From Gallionellales bacterium 39-52-133 (GTDB lineage: Bacteria > Pseudomonadota > Gammaproteobacteria > Burkholderiales > Gallionellaceae), in the NCBI GenBank assembly GCA_002278935.1, contig NCJL01000004.1:124001-188000 (forward strand): 64,000 bases of DNA. The letters run 5' to 3'. Both the position numbers and the translations under genes were made by a program. Below are positions 19,866 through 29,801 of the stretch, piece by piece. Position 1 is the first letter of the stretch. Each line of letters begins with the position of its first letter. The notes below the pieces were generated by a model that was not told the DNA's origin, made no database searches, and worked only from the letters and a program-made list of their open reading frames with translations.

Positions 19866-20066
19866 ATGCTGATATTGCGACTGTTATTTATTCTGTCCGC
19901 GCTTGCAATCGTCCTCTCCGGCGGGATGTACCTGTTTACCCATAATCGTCGCTATCTCAATCTGGCCTGGCAAATCGCACGTTTTGTCATGTTTGCAGTA
20001 TTGATATTTGCGTTGTTGTTTGTACTGGAACGCTATGTGTTGATAGGCTGGCGTAGTCTTGCCTAG
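19866..20066 (+). CDS. small membrane protein, two hydrophobic segments
   Basis: A 66-residue protein with hydrophobic segments at about residues 3-22 and 38-60 separated by a polar loop (HNRRYLNLAWQ), so probably a small inner membrane hairpin. I do not recognise a named family. It lies between lpxC and dciA, and it ends 25 bases before the convergent dciA stop. The start is supported by the immediate hydrophobic segment, although the upstream sequence lacks a strong ribosome site. Function is unknown. Confidence 0.6.
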   Translation: MLILRLLFILSALAIVLSGGMYLFTHNRRYLNLAWQIARFVMFAVLIFALLFVLERYVLIGWRSLA

Positions 20067-20090
20067 TCCTTTTATTGGCCAGAATACTGT

Positions 20091-20522
20091 TTATTTTTTA
20101 CTTTTATTTCTGTTCGCCAACCTTTGCAGTGCGCTTTTCAAAGGGGAGTCGCCCAGGGTAGATGCAAGGTTATTTAACTGCTGTATACCTTCTTCGCTCA
20201 GTGAAGAGGGTAAGGCTGGTCGGGGGTTGGGTGGCACGGTAACTTGCACCCTGACTTGAATTCCAGTAACCTCACAGCCCTGTAGCTGTAGCTGTCTGAG
20301 CAATTCTGGCGTCATTTGGCGCAGCTTGGCAGCAATAGCTCCATTATTTGCCGCCAAAGTTAAGAGGCCTGTTTCAATGCATAAAACTTGGCTCGATCGC
20401 AACAGTGAAACAGGAGCTATTTGTTCATAAAGTGACTGAATTGAGCGAAGTTGTCTCACTTTGCCCGATATTTGGCGAAGTTCCTGGCTGGAGGTCAAAA
20501 AGGCATTGAGACGTTGCGTCAA
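20091..20522 (-). CDS. dciA: DciA-like replicative helicase loader (DUF721)
   Basis: A 143-residue protein resembling DUF721, the DciA family that loads or positions the replicative helicase DnaB in bacteria lacking DnaC. The N-terminal helix (RLNAFLTSSQELRQI) and the segment LLTLAANNGAIAAKLRQMTPELLRQLQ fit the KH-like DUF721 domain, and the C-terminal third is low-complexity. The location between lpxC and the M23 peptidase-secA pair is where this gene often sits in Betaproteobacteria. It is divergent from the peptidase gene with only 31 bases between starts. Confidence 0.75.
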   Translation of the reverse strand: MTQRLNAFLTSSQELRQISGKVRQLRSIQSLYEQIAPVSLLRSSQVLCIETGLLTLAANNGAIAAKLRQMTPELLRQLQLQGCEVTGIQVRVQVTVPPNPRPALPSSLSEEGIQQLNNLASTLGDSPLKSALQRLANRNKSKK

Positions 20523-20553
20523 GGTGGCAGTAATTTATTGAGGTAAATGATTT

Positions 20554-21474
20554 ATGAATATTATTATAGTTTCCAATAAATTGGCAAAAACACGCAGTGT
20601 TTCGCTAAACGGCATTCATTTATTAACTGCAGCTGCCATTCTTCTGGTTTTATTCATTATGGCAGTACTTTCGGCAGAATATGCGATTGTCCGTTTTCAG
20701 CCCGGCAGAATCAGCAATGAAATGCGCGCATGGCTGGCCAGTGCGCAAAACCATGAGCAGCAAAAGCAGCAAGCTTATCTGCGTGAAAGTCTGGATACCA
20801 TGGCAATCAGTCTGGGGCAGATGCAGGCGCGCCTGTTACGTCTGGATTCGCTGGGTACACGTCTTGTCAAAGTTGCAGGCATGAAGCCGCAGGAGATCGA
20901 TTTCAGCAAGGTGCCTGCCCAGGGCGGCGCCTATGTTCCAGCCGGACAACAGGAGATAACCCTTGCCAGCATGAACCAGCAGTTAGGGAATTTGTCCGCA
21001 TTGCTGACTGATCGCGGTGACAAGCTGGCGGCGCTGGAAACATTGCTGCAGCAGGACAGGCTAAGAAAAAAAATGCTCAGCACCATTGCTCCCGTCAGTT
21101 CGGGCTGGTATTCATCTAACTTCGGCTGGCGTGTCGATCCCTTCACGGGCAGGAGTGCGATGCACGAAGGGGTTGATTATGTCGTGCCCCAGGGCACGCC
21201 GATTCATGCGGCTGCCAGCGGTATTGTCGTTTATGCGGCATTACATCCGCAGTTTGGCAATCTGGTGGAAATTGATCACGGAAGTGACATTTTGACGCGT
21301 TATGCTCATGCTTCCAAGCTTTTGGTTGAGGTGGGGCAGGTGGTGAAGCGCGGCCAGTTGATTTCTCTTGTTGGCAGTACCGGGCGTTCAACCGGGAATC
21401 ATTTGCATTTTGAAGTGAGATTTAAAGGTTTGGCCCAAAATCCAGTACGGTTTTTACAAAGTAACGCAAGCTAG
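20554..21474 (+). CDS. M23 family peptidoglycan endopeptidase
   Basis: Membrane-anchored zinc metallopeptidase of the LytM/M23 type, 306 residues. A membrane segment at about residues 22-45 is followed by a helical region and a C-terminal peptidase domain. Zinc ligands are seen in HEGVDY (HxxxD, near residue 203) and in GNHLHFEV (HxH, near 281), with a third histidine region at RYAHASKL, so the enzyme looks catalytically complete. It likely cuts stem-peptide crosslinks in the periplasm. It shares a very short divergent region with dciA and precedes secA. Confidence 0.92.
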   Translation: MNIIIVSNKLAKTRSVSLNGIHLLTAAAILLVLFIMAVLSAEYAIVRFQPGRISNEMRAWLASAQNHEQQKQQAYLRESLDTMAISLGQMQARLLRLDSLGTRLVKVAGMKPQEIDFSKVPAQGGAYVPAGQQEITLASMNQQLGNLSALLTDRGDKLAALETLLQQDRLRKKMLSTIAPVSSGWYSSNFGWRVDPFTGRSAMHEGVDYVVPQGTPIHAAASGIVVYAALHPQFGNLVEIDHGSDILTRYAHASKLLVEVGQVVKRGQLISLVGSTGRSTGNHLHFEVRFKGLAQNPVRFLQSNAS

Positions 21475-21495
21475 TTGTTGCTCGTTTGGTGCAAG

Positions 21496-21548
21496 GGTGA
21501 GGTGTCCTATTTGATATATGACTTGCCTCGCCTTTTTTATTGTTAAGT
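21496..21548 (+). terminator. weak candidate terminator after the M23 peptidase gene
   Basis: GGTGAGG at 21496-21502 can pair with CCTCGCC at 21536-21542 (one G-T pair) ahead of a run of Ts. The loop of more than 30 bases is long, so support is weak. Confidence 0.3.
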
Positions 21549-21589
21549 TGAATTCGAACTTATTGTCATTAGAGAAGAAAATTTAGAAC

Positions 21590-24307
21590 ATGATTTCCAA
21601 TTTGCTTAAAAGTGTATTCGGCAGCCGTAATGATCGCTTGCTTAAACAGTATCGCCAGACGGTAATTGCAATAAATGCACTTGAGCCGCAAATCGAAGCG
21701 CTGACGGATGATGAGCTGCGAGCCATGACCGCAAACTTCCGGCAGCGTGTGCAGCAGGGTGAGTCGCTCGATGCCTTGTTGCCGGAAGCCTTTGCTGTGG
21801 TACGCGAAGGTGGCAAGAGAGCCTTGCAGATGCGCCATTTTGATGTGCAGTTAATCGGTGGCATGGTGCTGCACTACGGCAAAATTGCCGAGATGCGAAC
21901 CGGTGAAGGCAAGACGCTGATGGCGACGCTCCCGGCCTATTTGAATGCGTTGTCCGGCAAGGGCGTGCATGTGGTGACAGTCAACGACTATCTTGCCCGG
22001 CGCGATGCCGAATGGATGGGCCGCTTGTATCGTTTTCTGGGGCTTTCGGTGGGGGTTATCCTGTCGCAGATGGATCCTGCCGACAAGCAGGCCGCCTATG
22101 CTTCTGATATCACCTATGGCACGAATAACGAGTACGGTTTTGATTATCTGCGTGACAACATGGCAACAGAAACCGGTGAGCGTTATCAGCGGGGCTTGAA
22201 TTTTGCCATCGTGGATGAAGTGGATTCCATCCTGATTGATGAAGCGCGTACGCCGCTGATTATTTCCGGACAGGCTGAGGACAATGTGGATGTTTACACC
22301 AGAATGAACAAACTGGTTCCACAGTTGGTAAAGCAGCAGGAAGAGGATGGAGAGGGCGATTACAGCGTCGACGAAAAGAACCAGCAAATTCTGCTCACCG
22401 AAACGGGGCATGAGCACGCAGAAGAGTTGCTTGGCAAGGCCGGATTGCTCCCCCCGGGTGGCAGCCTGTATGACCCAGCAAATATCACGTTGATACACAA
22501 TCTCTATGCAGCGCTCAAGGCGCATGTTTTGTATCACATCGACCAGAATTATGTGGTGCAGAATGGTGAGGTCGTGATCGTTGACGAGTTCACCGGGCGC
22601 ATGATGCCGGGGCGTCGCTGGTCTGACGGCCTGCATCAGGCAGTCGAAGCAAAGGAAGGTGTGGCTATCCAGAAGGAAAACCAGACGCTGGCGTCGATTA
22701 CCTTCCAGAATTTCTTCCGAATGTATAACCGCTTGAGCGGTATGACGGGTACTGCCGATACGGAGGCCTATGAATTCCAGTCTATCTATGGGCTGGAAAC
22801 CGTGGTCGTACCTCCGCACCGCCCCACTATCCGTGTTGACATGATGGATCAGGTTTACCTGACCGCAATGGAGAAATACAAGGCTGTTATAAATGATATC
22901 CGCGACTGTTATCAGCGCGGTCAGCCTGTACTGGTCGGTACCACTTCGATTGAAACTTCAGAGTTGCTGTCCAGTTTGCTGGATAAGGAAAAGTTGCCGC
23001 ATCAGGTGTTGAATGCGAAGCAGCACGCACGTGAGGCAGAAATTGTGGCGCAGGCGGGACGTCCGCAGATGGTGACGATTGCCACCAATATGGCAGGCCG
23101 GGGCACGGATATTGTGCTCGGTGGCAACGTGGAAAAGCAAATTGAACTGGTGCGTCTGGATGCTTCGTTGGACGATGGTTCGCGCGCACAGCGTATTGTC
23201 GAGTTGCGCGCCGAATGGCAACCGGTACACGATCAGGTTGTGGCAAGTGGTGGTCTGCATATTATTGGAACTGAAAGACATGAATCACGGCGCGTAGATA
23301 ATCAGTTGCGCGGACGTGCTGGCCGACAGGGTGATCCGGGTTCCAGCCGTTTTTATCTGTCGCTGGAAGATCCGCTGTTGCGTATTTTTGCATCGGATCG
23401 TGTGGCCGCGATTATGAACAGATTCAAGCTGCCCGAAGGCGAGGCAATCGAGCATACCTGGGTAACGCGCGCGATTGAAAATGCACAGCGCAAGGTTGAA
23501 GCGCGCAACTTCGATATGCGCAAACAGATTCTTGAATATGATGACGTGGCCAACGATCAGCGCAAAGTGATTTACCAGCAACGCAATGAACTGATGGATA
23601 GCCTGGATATTTCAGAGACCATTGCGGTGATGCGCGACAGTGTTTTGCACCGCACCATGAACGAATATATCACGCCCGGCAGTATGGAAGAGCAGTGGGA
23701 TGTGGCAGGGCTGGAGCATGCACTGAAAGCCGAGTACGAGCTGCATTTGCCTGTTGCACAATGGCTGGAGCAGGAGAAAAATCTGGATGAGGAGGGTGTG
23801 CGCGATCGCGTACTGGATGCGGCACAGAAGCAGTATCAGGTTAAAGTTGAGCATGTTGGCGCAGAAGTGATGCACCGATATGAGCGACTGGTGATGTTGC
23901 AGAGTCTGGATACGCACTGGCGCGAACATCTGGGTGCGCTGGACCATTTGCGCCAGGGCATACACCTGCGCGGCTATGCACAGAAAAATCCCAAGCAGGA
24001 ATACAAGCGCGAGGCATTTGAACTGTTTTCAAATATGCTGGAAAGCGTCAAGACTGAAGTGACCCAGATCCTGATGAACGTACAGATCCGCAGCGAACAG
24101 GATATTGAAGCTGCCGAGGTTCCCCATGCACCTTCCAATGTGCAGTATCACCATGCGGATTATGAGGAAGCACTGGGTCAAACTGGCGCAGATGAGGGCG
24201 AAGAAAAAGCTCCGTTTGTCCGCACAGGTGAAAAGATCGGTCGCAATGATCCTTGTCCCTGCGGCTCGGGAAAAAAATACAAGCAGTGCCATGGCAAATT
24301 GAGTTAA
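21590..24307 (+). CDS. secA: preprotein translocase ATPase SecA
   Basis: Motor ATPase that drives unfolded preproteins through SecYEG. The 905 residues include the Walker A loop MRTGEGKT near residue 105, the DEAD-type segment [16 protein letters not shown], the second motor domain with [12 protein letters not shown], and [13 protein letters not shown]. The C-terminal zinc motif [14 protein letters not shown] (the SEC-C domain used for SecB and lipid contacts) is intact. Length is typical for Betaproteobacteria. Confidence 0.98.
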   Translation: MISNLLKSVFGSRNDRLLKQYRQTVIAINALEPQIEALTDDELRAMTANFRQRVQQGESLDALLPEAFAVVREGGKRALQMRHFDVQLIGGMVLHYGKIAEMRTGEGKTLMATLPAYLNALSGKGVHVVTVNDYLARRDAEWMGRLYRFLGLSVGVILSQMDPADKQAAYASDITYGTNNEYGFDYLRDNMATETGERYQRGLNFAIVDEVDSILIDEARTPLIISGQAEDNVDVYTRMNKLVPQLVKQQEEDGEGDYSVDEKNQQILLTETGHEHAEELLGKAGLLPPGGSLYDPANITLIHNLYAALKAHVLYHIDQNYVVQNGEVVIVDEFTGRMMPGRRWSDGLHQAVEAKEGVAIQKENQTLASITFQNFFRMYNRLSGMTGTADTEAYEFQSIYGLETVVVPPHRPTIRVDMMDQVYLTAMEKYKAVINDIRDCYQRGQPVLVGTTSIETSELLSSLLDKEKLPHQVLNAKQHAREAEIVAQAGRPQMVTIATNMAGRGTDIVLGGNVEKQIELVRLDASLDDGSRAQRIVELRAEWQPVHDQVVASGGLHIIGTERHESRRVDNQLRGRAGRQGDPGSSRFYLSLEDPLLRIFASDRVAAIMNRFKLPEGEAIEHTWVTRAIENAQRKVEARNFDMRKQILEYDDVANDQRKVIYQQRNELMDSLDISETIAVMRDSVLHRTMNEYITPGSMEEQWDVAGLEHALKAEYELHLPVAQWLEQEKNLDEEGVRDRVLDAAQKQYQVKVEHVGAEVMHRYERLVMLQSLDTHWREHLGALDHLRQGIHLRGYAQKNPKQEYKREAFELFSNMLESVKTEVTQILMNVQIRSEQDIEAAEVPHAPSNVQYHHADYEEALGQTGADEGEEKAPFVRTGEKIGRNDPCPCGSGKKYKQCHGKLS

Positions 24308-24343
24308 AGGTACCCTAATACTTTTTATACAAGGAAAAGACCA

Positions 24344-24841
24344 ATGACAGCGGATGACCTGATATTGAATATTCTGCGCAATTCCGATTTGACTTCGGAG
24401 TTGCGTGATGCAGAGATTGAATCTCTGGCCAGCATTATGACAGTGCAGGAATACAAAGCTGGTGAGTTTCTGCTGCGTCCGGGAGACAACCGGCTGGAAA
24501 AAACCTTGATGATATTGGGCACGGGAGAAGTTGAAGCGACCGCTGCAATCAAGGGTGAAAAAGCGACCCTGCATTTGTTGCAGCCGGGTGACATAGCCGG
24601 CATCATCACTTTTGTCGGCGGCGATGCGACACAAATCAGCGCAGTCGTGCAGGTCAAGAAAGACAGCAAGGTAATCCTGCTCGAGCGTTCCCGCTTTGAA
24701 AGCCTGCTGAATTCCAATCCCGCGATTGTGTATTACGTGATGCGCGGCATCGTGCGCCATGTGCACGGCATCGTGCGGCGCATGAATATGCAGTCAGTAG
24801 AAATGACAAACTATATACACCGCACGGGCGGCAGATATTAA
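24344..24841 (+). CDS. stand-alone cyclic nucleotide-binding domain protein
   Basis: A 165-residue protein composed of a single CNMP-binding/Crp-type beta-roll (EYKAGEFLLRPGD, LMILGTGEVEATAA, LLQPGDIAGIITFVGG) followed by a C-terminal helix (residues about 120-150), without a helix-turn-helix DNA-binding domain. The usual phosphate-binding cassette residues are not clearly conserved, so ligand binding is uncertain. It lies between secA and argJ with short gaps (36 and 17 bases) and may be cotranscribed with them. Its role is unknown; signal sensing or protein interaction are possibilities. Confidence 0.8.
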   Translation: MTADDLILNILRNSDLTSELRDAEIESLASIMTVQEYKAGEFLLRPGDNRLEKTLMILGTGEVEATAAIKGEKATLHLLQPGDIAGIITFVGGDATQISAVVQVKKDSKVILLERSRFESLLNSNPAIVYYVMRGIVRHVHGIVRRMNMQSVEMTNYIHRTGGRY

Positions 24842-24858
24842 TAAGAAAGTAGTGACAA

Positions 24859-26088
24859 ATGCCTGTTAATCTAAACCCACCTTCAGCAGCCGAACTTTTG
24901 CCTGTAGCCGGCATCAAGCTGGGGATCACGGAAGCCAATATCAAAAAGCCCAACCGCAAGGATTTGCTGCTTATTCAGATTGCCGGGCAGTCGACAGTGG
25001 CGGGCGTGTTTACGCAAAACCGTTTTTGCGCGGCACCGGTCATCGTCGCGCGCGAGCATCTGGCTGCAGGCAAGGGCATACGCGCACTGGTGGTGAATAC
25101 CGGTAATGCCAATGCGGGCACCGGTGAGCCGGGAATGAACAATGCACGTGCAACTTGCGCCGCTGCGGCCAACTTGCTGGGCTGTGCGCCCGAGCAGGTA
25201 TTGCCTTTTTCTACGGGCGTGATTATGGAGCCGCTGCCGCTGGAAAAAATTGTGGCCGGCCTGCCGCAGGCGGTTAAAAATCTGGATGAAAAAAACTGGT
25301 TTGATGCGTCACAGGCGATCATGACCACTGATATTGTCGCCAAGGCTGTATCGCGCCAGATCAAACTGGGCGGCGTGACCGTGACTGTGACCGGTATGGC
25401 CAAGGGCTCCGGCATGATTCATCCCAATATGGCGACCATGCTGGGCTATATCGCGACCGATGCGGCTGTAAGCCAGCCGATGCTGCAGCAGATGGTGAGC
25501 CAGGCCAGCGATGCATCATTCAACTGTATCACGGTGGATGGCGACACCTCCACCAATGATGCGCTGATGCTGATTGCCACCGGGAAGAGCGGTGCAGCGG
25601 CAATAGCGCAGGCAGACAGTGATGCATACAAGCTGCTGCAAGCCGCCGTGACTGACGTTGCCACCATACTGGCCCAGGCTATCGTGCGAGATGGCGAGGG
25701 CGCGACCAAGTTCATCACGGTTAAAGTTGAGGGCGGAAAAAATGCTGCCGAGTGCAAACAGATCGCCTATGCGGTGGCACGCTCACCGCTGGTGAAAACC
25801 GCTTTCTTCGCCTCCGATCCCAATCTCGGTCGTATCCTTGCCGCCATCGGCTATGCTGGTGTTGCCGATCTCGATGTTGAAAAAATCAAACTTTATCTGG
25901 ACGACGTGCTGGTTGCCGAGCAGGGCGGCCGTGCAGCGAGCTACCGCGAAGAAGACGGCCAGCGCATCATGCAGCAGAGCGATATCGGCATCCGCGTGGT
26001 GCTGGGACGCGGCAATGCGGCAGCCACGGTGTGGACCTGCGATTTCTCCTACGACTACGTCAAGATCAACGCAAGTTACAGAAGCTGA
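24859..26088 (+). CDS. argJ: bifunctional ornithine acetyltransferase/N-acetylglutamate synthase ArgJ
   Basis: Arginine pathway enzyme that moves the acetyl group from N-acetylornithine to glutamate. The 409 residues contain the autocleavage and nucleophile site [16 protein letters not shown], in which the Thr near residue 193 splits the precursor into alpha and beta chains, and [11 protein letters not shown] and [18 protein letters not shown] downstream. The N terminus [15 protein letters not shown] is typical. It is followed by the second CCACAGATT paired-arm repeat. Confidence 0.96.
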   Translation: MPVNLNPPSAAELLPVAGIKLGITEANIKKPNRKDLLLIQIAGQSTVAGVFTQNRFCAAPVIVAREHLAAGKGIRALVVNTGNANAGTGEPGMNNARATCAAAANLLGCAPEQVLPFSTGVIMEPLPLEKIVAGLPQAVKNLDEKNWFDASQAIMTTDIVAKAVSRQIKLGGVTVTVTGMAKGSGMIHPNMATMLGYIATDAAVSQPMLQQMVSQASDASFNCITVDGDTSTNDALMLIATGKSGAAAIAQADSDAYKLLQAAVTDVATILAQAIVRDGEGATKFITVKVEGGKNAAECKQIAYAVARSPLVKTAFFASDPNLGRILAAIGYAGVADLDVEKIKLYLDDVLVAEQGGRAASYREEDGQRIMQQSDIGIRVVLGRGNAAATVWTCDFSYDYVKINASYRS

Positions 26089-26090
26089 TT

Positions 26091-26179
26091 TTTTTCCACA
26101 GATTACACGGATTGGTGCAGATTCAAAGCAACAATCTCATGAGTATTAATCTGTGTTCATCTGTGAAATCTGTGGATAA
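26091..26179. repeat. CCACAGATT paired-arm repeat, copy B
   Basis: Left arm 26091-26123 contains TCCACAGATTACACGGATT and right arm 26148-26179 ends in AAATCTGTGGATAA, with ATCTGTG words between. The arms are complementary in large part, so transcripts of the argJ-DUF815 spacer could fold into a stem. It is the same family as 7119-7220 and 60991-61118. Confidence 0.75.
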
Positions 26180-26191
26180 GGCTTTTGCATA

Positions 26192-27046
26192 ATGGATAAA
26201 CTCGAACACTTCCTTACCCGTGCCGAAGGGCTGCTTGCACGCCTGGAAAATATCCTGCCCGGCGCACAGCCGCAGGCACCAGACTGGCAAGCTGCCGCTG
26301 CCTTCCGCTGGGATCATCAACAGCGCACATTGCATCCCGTAGCAAACTTTCAGCGCATCGCACTTACCGATCTGCTCGGCATCGAAGATCAAAAGCAGCG
26401 CATCCAGCAGAACACCCTGCAATTTGTGCGCGGTGGCACCGCTAATAATGTGCTACTTTCCGGCGCACGCGGTACCGGCAAATCGTCACTGGTCAAAGCC
26501 CTGTTGAATGAATATGCGGGACAAGGCCTGCGCGTGATTCAGATCGACAAGCAGGGTTTGATTGATTTATCGCACATAGTCGGTCTAGTGCAAGGGCGTG
26601 CAGAGCGCTTCATTCTGTATTGTGACGATCTGTCCTTCAATGCCGACGAGCCTGGTTATCAGGCGCTCAAGGCCGCGCTGGATGGCGATCTGGTGGCCTT
26701 CTCCGACAACCTGCTGATCTACGCCACCTCCAACCGCCGCCACCTGATGCCGGATTATATGCAGGATAACCTCGCCACAAAATATGTCGGCGATGAGGTG
26801 CATCCGGCGGAAAGTGTGGAGGAGAAAGTTTCCTTGTCGGAGCGCTTTGGTCTGTGGATTTCTTTTTATCCGTTTACGCAGGATGAGTATCTGGCGGTGG
26901 CGGGACATTGGCTGGTACATCATGGCTGGAAGCAGGGACTTACTGATGAGGTGCGCAGAGCGGCATTGCAGTGGTCACAGATGCGTGGATCGAGGAGTGG
27001 GAGAGTGGCGGGGCAGTTTGCGAAGGATTGGTGCGGGAAGATTTAG
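26192..27046 (+). CDS. DUF815 family AAA+ ATPase
   Basis: A 284-residue P-loop ATPase of the DUF815 group. The Walker A motif GARGTGKSS is near residue 90, the acidic Walker B-type stretch ILYCDDLSFN near 150, and a sensor-like YATSNRRHLMP near 183; the C-terminal lid contains RFGLWISFYPFTQDEYL. The family is conserved next to argJ and the Nudix-ThiE gene in Betaproteobacteria, but its substrate is not known to me. The 3' end is followed by two short repeats rather than by a clean terminator. Confidence 0.88.
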   Translation: MDKLEHFLTRAEGLLARLENILPGAQPQAPDWQAAAAFRWDHQQRTLHPVANFQRIALTDLLGIEDQKQRIQQNTLQFVRGGTANNVLLSGARGTGKSSLVKALLNEYAGQGLRVIQIDKQGLIDLSHIVGLVQGRAERFILYCDDLSFNADEPGYQALKAALDGDLVAFSDNLLIYATSNRRHLMPDYMQDNLATKYVGDEVHPAESVEEKVSLSERFGLWISFYPFTQDEYLAVAGHWLVHHGWKQGLTDEVRRAALQWSQMRGSRSGRVAGQFAKDWCGKI

Positions 27047-27056
27047 GGGTATCATT

Positions 27057-27090
27057 TTACCGTTCGTGGTGAGCTTGTCGAACCATGAAT
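27057..27090. repeat. partial copy of a GTGAGCTTGTCGAACCA-type dispersed repeat
   Basis: CGTTCGTGGTGAGCTTGTCG at 27061-27080, followed by AACCATGAA, resembles a short repeat found in many proteobacterial genomes, in which TTCGTGGTGAGC and GTCGAACCA form the two halves. Only one half-length copy is seen here. Confidence 0.45.
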
Positions 27091-27100
27091 TTCTGAAAAT

Positions 27101-27139
27101 AAATCAACTTCGCCGGGTTGCCCCCGGCGCAGTTGATTT
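27101..27139. terminator. strong stem-loop after the DUF815 gene
   Basis: AAATCAACT plus CGCCGGG (27101-27117) pairs with CCCGGCG plus AGTTGATTT (27123-27139), with one mismatch and a 5-base loop. The A/T-rich base of the stem ends in TTTTG, so it could terminate in either direction, though the T run is short. Confidence 0.5.
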
Positions 27140-27182
27140 TGAAGCTGAAGTCTATGTTGATTTGTAGAAGCCCGAAAACTGC

Positions 27183-28169
27183 ATGCAACTTCAAGCATTT
27201 AGGCAAATAACGTGTATTTACAAGCCTTTGATTATATTGAATAAATTGACATATGTCTCAGTGGCTGTTTTGCAGCGTCCAGATGGCGCTTTCCTGATGG
27301 CCCGGCGTCCGGAAGGCAAGGCCTATTCCGGCTATTGGGAGTTCCCTGGCGGCAAGGTCGAGGCAGGCGAAACGTCCCATCACGCCCTGACCCGCGAGCT
27401 TCACGAAGAGTTGGGCATCGAAGTGATAACAGCCTATCCCTGGTTAACGCGAGTATTCACTTACCCCCATGCCACCGTGCACCTGAATTTTTTCCGCGTC
27501 ACCCGCTGGCAAGGCGAGCCCCATGGTCGCGAGGGTCAGTTGTTGAGCTGGCAGCGACTGCCTGAATTAACCGTAGCACCTGTCCTTCCCGCCAACGACC
27601 CCATCATGCGCGCGCTGCAGCTGCCTCATCTGTATGCGATCAGCAATGCAACCGAGCTGGGTACAGAAGTGTTTATACAGCGCTTGCAGCTTGCGCTTAA
27701 CAATGGTCTGCGTCTGCTGCAAATTCGTGAAAAAGGTTGGGAACGCCCAGCATTACGGGAATTGGCGCTGCGTTCTATTGAATTGGCACATGCAGCAGGC
27801 GCGCGCGTCCTGATCAATGGCGATGCTGACCTGGCGCGCGAAGTGGGTGCTGACGGGGTGCAGTTGACAGGATCACAGCTTGCGGTATGCAGGGAACGCC
27901 CTAATTTTGGGTTGTGTGCGGCATCCTGTCATAGCGCAGCGGAGCTGAAACATGCGGCGGAACTCGAACTGGACTTCGCCTTGCTGAGCCCGGTGTTGCC
28001 GACGAAAAGTCATCCCGGTGCAGCACACCTTGGCTGGGATGCCTTTGCCGCAATGGCGAGGGAGAGTTCAATGCCAGTGTATGCGCTGGGAGGTTTGCAG
28101 AAGCGTGATATGGAGACGGCGTGGCAGAGTGGCGCGCATGGCATAGCGCTGTTGCGTCAGGCCTGGTAA
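27183..28169 (+). CDS. Nudix hydrolase-ThiE-like fusion protein
   Basis: Two-domain protein of 328 residues. The N-terminal half is a MutT-type Nudix hydrolase: the Nudix box runs from [24 protein letters not shown] (near residues 58-80) and would clean oxidised nucleotides. The C-terminal half (from about residue 150) resembles thiamine phosphate synthase/TenI ([35 protein letters not shown]). This fusion is known in Betaproteobacteria in this gene order. The start is uncertain because an AT-rich repeat (27220-27250) occupies the region just before the conserved [14 protein letters not shown] codons at 27237 and 27246 are alternatives. The 3' end overlaps convergent yacG by 13 bases. Confidence 0.88.
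   Translation: MQLQAFRQITCIYKPLIILNKLTYVSVAVLQRPDGAFLMARRPEGKAYSGYWEFPGGKVEAGETSHHALTRELHEELGIEVITAYPWLTRVFTYPHATVHLNFFRVTRWQGEPHGREGQLLSWQRLPELTVAPVLPANDPIMRALQLPHLYAISNATELGTEVFIQRLQLALNNGLRLLQIREKGWERPALRELALRSIELAHAAGARVLINGDADLAREVGADGVQLTGSQLAVCRERPNFGLCAASCHSAAELKHAAELELDFALLSPVLPTKSHPGAAHLGWDAFAAMARESSMPVYALGGLQKRDMETAWQSGAHGIALLRQAW
27220..27250 (+). repeat. 31 bp AT-rich motif, copy 3 (5' end of the Nudix-ThiE gene)
   Basis: This copy matches the consensus closely through the core and reads as [10 protein letters not shown] in the frame of the downstream gene. It sits where the native start region of the Nudix domain would be expected. Confidence 0.75.
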
Positions 28170-28375
28170 GAACCATTTGTAGGGTCATCATCAGTCAGCT
28201 TGTCAGCTGATTGTTCTTCCACGGGAACAGCATAACTTTCAGATGCCCATTGCCCCAGATCGATGAGCTTGCATCGTTCACTGCAAAAAGGCCGGAAGGG
28301 GCTGACTTCTTTATTCCAGAGGACTTCTTTACCGCACTGTGGGCAGGCGACGACTGCAGGTTTTTTGGTGCTCAT
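28157..28375 (-). CDS. yacG: zinc-binding DNA gyrase inhibitor YacG
   Basis: Small zinc protein, 72 residues from the ATG at 28375 ([15 protein letters not shown]). The four zinc cysteines are in CPQCG and CSERCK, with the family motif [19 protein letters not shown] intact. YacG binds GyrB and blocks DNA binding in E. coli. The start lies five bases past the zapD stop; a TTG further upstream would overlap zapD. It is the last gene of the coaE-zapD-yacG group on this strand. Confidence 0.93.
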   Translation of the reverse strand: MSTKKPAVVACPQCGKEVLWNKEVSPFRPFCSERCKLIDLGQWASESYAVPVEEQSADKLTDDDPTNGSYQA

Positions 28376-28380
28376 CACAA

Positions 28381-29130
28381 TCAGCAAAAAGTGAGTTTAA
28401 ATTCGACATCCTGGTCATACAGCGAGGTTTTTGCTGCGTAGTCGGCTGCAACGAAACGGATATTGAGGGCGTATTTGTTGGCACTGATTTCCGGTATGCA
28501 AGGCAGATTTTTATCAAGCGTGACACGCAACATTTGCGCAACGCGGCCCCCCTGCATTTGCTGGAAGCTGCCCTGATGCGCGGTAAATTGATGTGACTTG
28601 CAATTTTCGCGCAGCAATTTGAGCAGAATTCTGAGCCCGTCCTGAATGGGCCGCAAAGGTGTAAGCCATGTCTGCAGATGTTGACGTCGCATCTCGGGCG
28701 ACTGGTGTTGCCAAAAATGATAAGAGGGCAGGTCAAATTCGCACATGCCCCCGGGTATGCATGCTCTCTGCTTGATCAGCATCAGCCATTCGTTATCCCG
28801 TATGTGCTGGCCGATTTTGCCGCTGACTGCAAGCAATTGTGTCGATACCGTATCTATCTCGGCCAGCATCGAGTCCAGTGCATCTTCGGAAATTTCCGGA
28901 TTGTTGCGCAAAGCCGCCAACATGCGTTTCTGCCGTTCAAGCTCTTGCAGCAAATCAGACTTTAGTTCTCCTCGGCTCGTGACTTCAAGTATCTCGAATA
29001 ACACGGCAAGTGCCATATGATGATCGCAGTGATCAGAACCTTTAACCAGTTGATCGATTCTCGCGAATAAATCCTCTAGCCGCAACATTGTGCGCACACG
29101 TTCGTTAAGAGGGAATTCGTAGTTAATCAC
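28381..29130 (-). CDS. zapD: Z-ring stabilising protein ZapD
   Basis: Cytoplasmic protein that bundles FtsZ filaments. I chose the GTG at 29130, giving 249 residues that begin [22 protein letters not shown], the usual ZapD start; a longer frame to a TTG at 29196 adds 22 unlike residues. Conserved features include [19 protein letters not shown] and the C-terminal [21 protein letters not shown] region. It belongs to the conserved coaE-zapD-yacG gene group. The ribosome site before the GTG is poor, so the start is not settled. Confidence 0.9.
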   Translation of the reverse strand: MINYEFPLNERVRTMLRLEDLFARIDQLVKGSDHCDHHMALAVLFEILEVTSRGELKSDLLQELERQKRMLAALRNNPEISEDALDSMLAEIDTVSTQLLAVSGKIGQHIRDNEWLMLIKQRACIPGGMCEFDLPSYHFWQHQSPEMRRQHLQTWLTPLRPIQDGLRILLKLLRENCKSHQFTAHQGSFQQMQGGRVAQMLRVTLDKNLPCIPEISANKYALNIRFVAADYAAKTSLYDQDVEFKLTFC

Positions 29131-29192
29131 GTTGGCCAGAATGTGAGTAAATTGATAATAGTTGACTACAATATATTGACTATAGCGTTGCG

Positions 29193-29801
29193 TCAATTGC
29201 TTATTTTTGCGAGGCTCAGGTAGCGCTGGTTTAGTTCAAAAACTTCGCGGCGCAGCTCGATTAAAGAGTCGTCATTTCTGATGGCATCATCGGCCAGTTT
29301 CAAGCGCTGCTCGCGGGATAGTTGCCTGGACATGATGGCGCGTACTGTCTGTTCGCTCAAGCCGCTGCGGCTGAGGACGCGGGCAATTTGTGTTTCTTCG
29401 GCGCAATCAACAGTCAGGGTACGGTTCAGCCAACCCTGATAATCGGCAGTTTCAAACAATAAGGGAATGACCAATATCACGTAAGGGGCGGAAATGGCCT
29501 CCGCTTGAGTACGTGCTTGCGCGAGGATGAGGGGATGCAGGATTTTTTCCAGAAGCAGTCTCGCGTTTGCATCTGTAAATACAAGCTGGCGCATTTTTGC
29601 CCTGTCGAGCGCGCCTGAGGCATCTATATAGTTGTCACCGAAGGTGTTTCGAATTGCCCCTATGGCTGCACCGACGGGCTTTGTGAGCTGGTGCGAGATG
29701 GCGTCGGTATCAATAACAGGGACTCCCAGTTCTGCGAACAGCGTAGCGACGGTGCTCTTGCCGCTACCGATGCCGCCTGTCAGTCCGACAAAATAAGTCA
29801 T
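29193..29801 (-). CDS. coaE: dephospho-CoA kinase CoaE
   Basis: Catalyses the last step of coenzyme A synthesis. The ATG at 29801 gives 202 residues beginning MTYFVGLTGGIGSGKST with the Walker A loop at residues 8-16, followed by FAELGVPVIDTDAISHQL and the substrate region HPLILAQARTQAE. The start overlaps the pilD stop (ATGA). An upstream open extension lies within pilD and was dropped. Confidence 0.96.
   Translation of the reverse strand: MTYFVGLTGGIGSGKSTVATLFAELGVPVIDTDAISHQLTKPVGAAIGAIRNTFGDNYIDASGALDRAKMRQLVFTDANARLLLEKILHPLILAQARTQAEAISAPYVILVIPLLFETADYQGWLNRTLTVDCAEETQIARVLSRSGLSEQTVRAIMSRQLSREQRLKLADDAIRNDDSLIELRREVFELNQRYLSLAKISN

Noticed and set aside
20059..20259. 66-codon open frame on + overlapping the end of dciA
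   Set aside because: It overlaps the dciA coding sequence on the other strand, has no clear start context, and has proline/serine-rich content with no motif.
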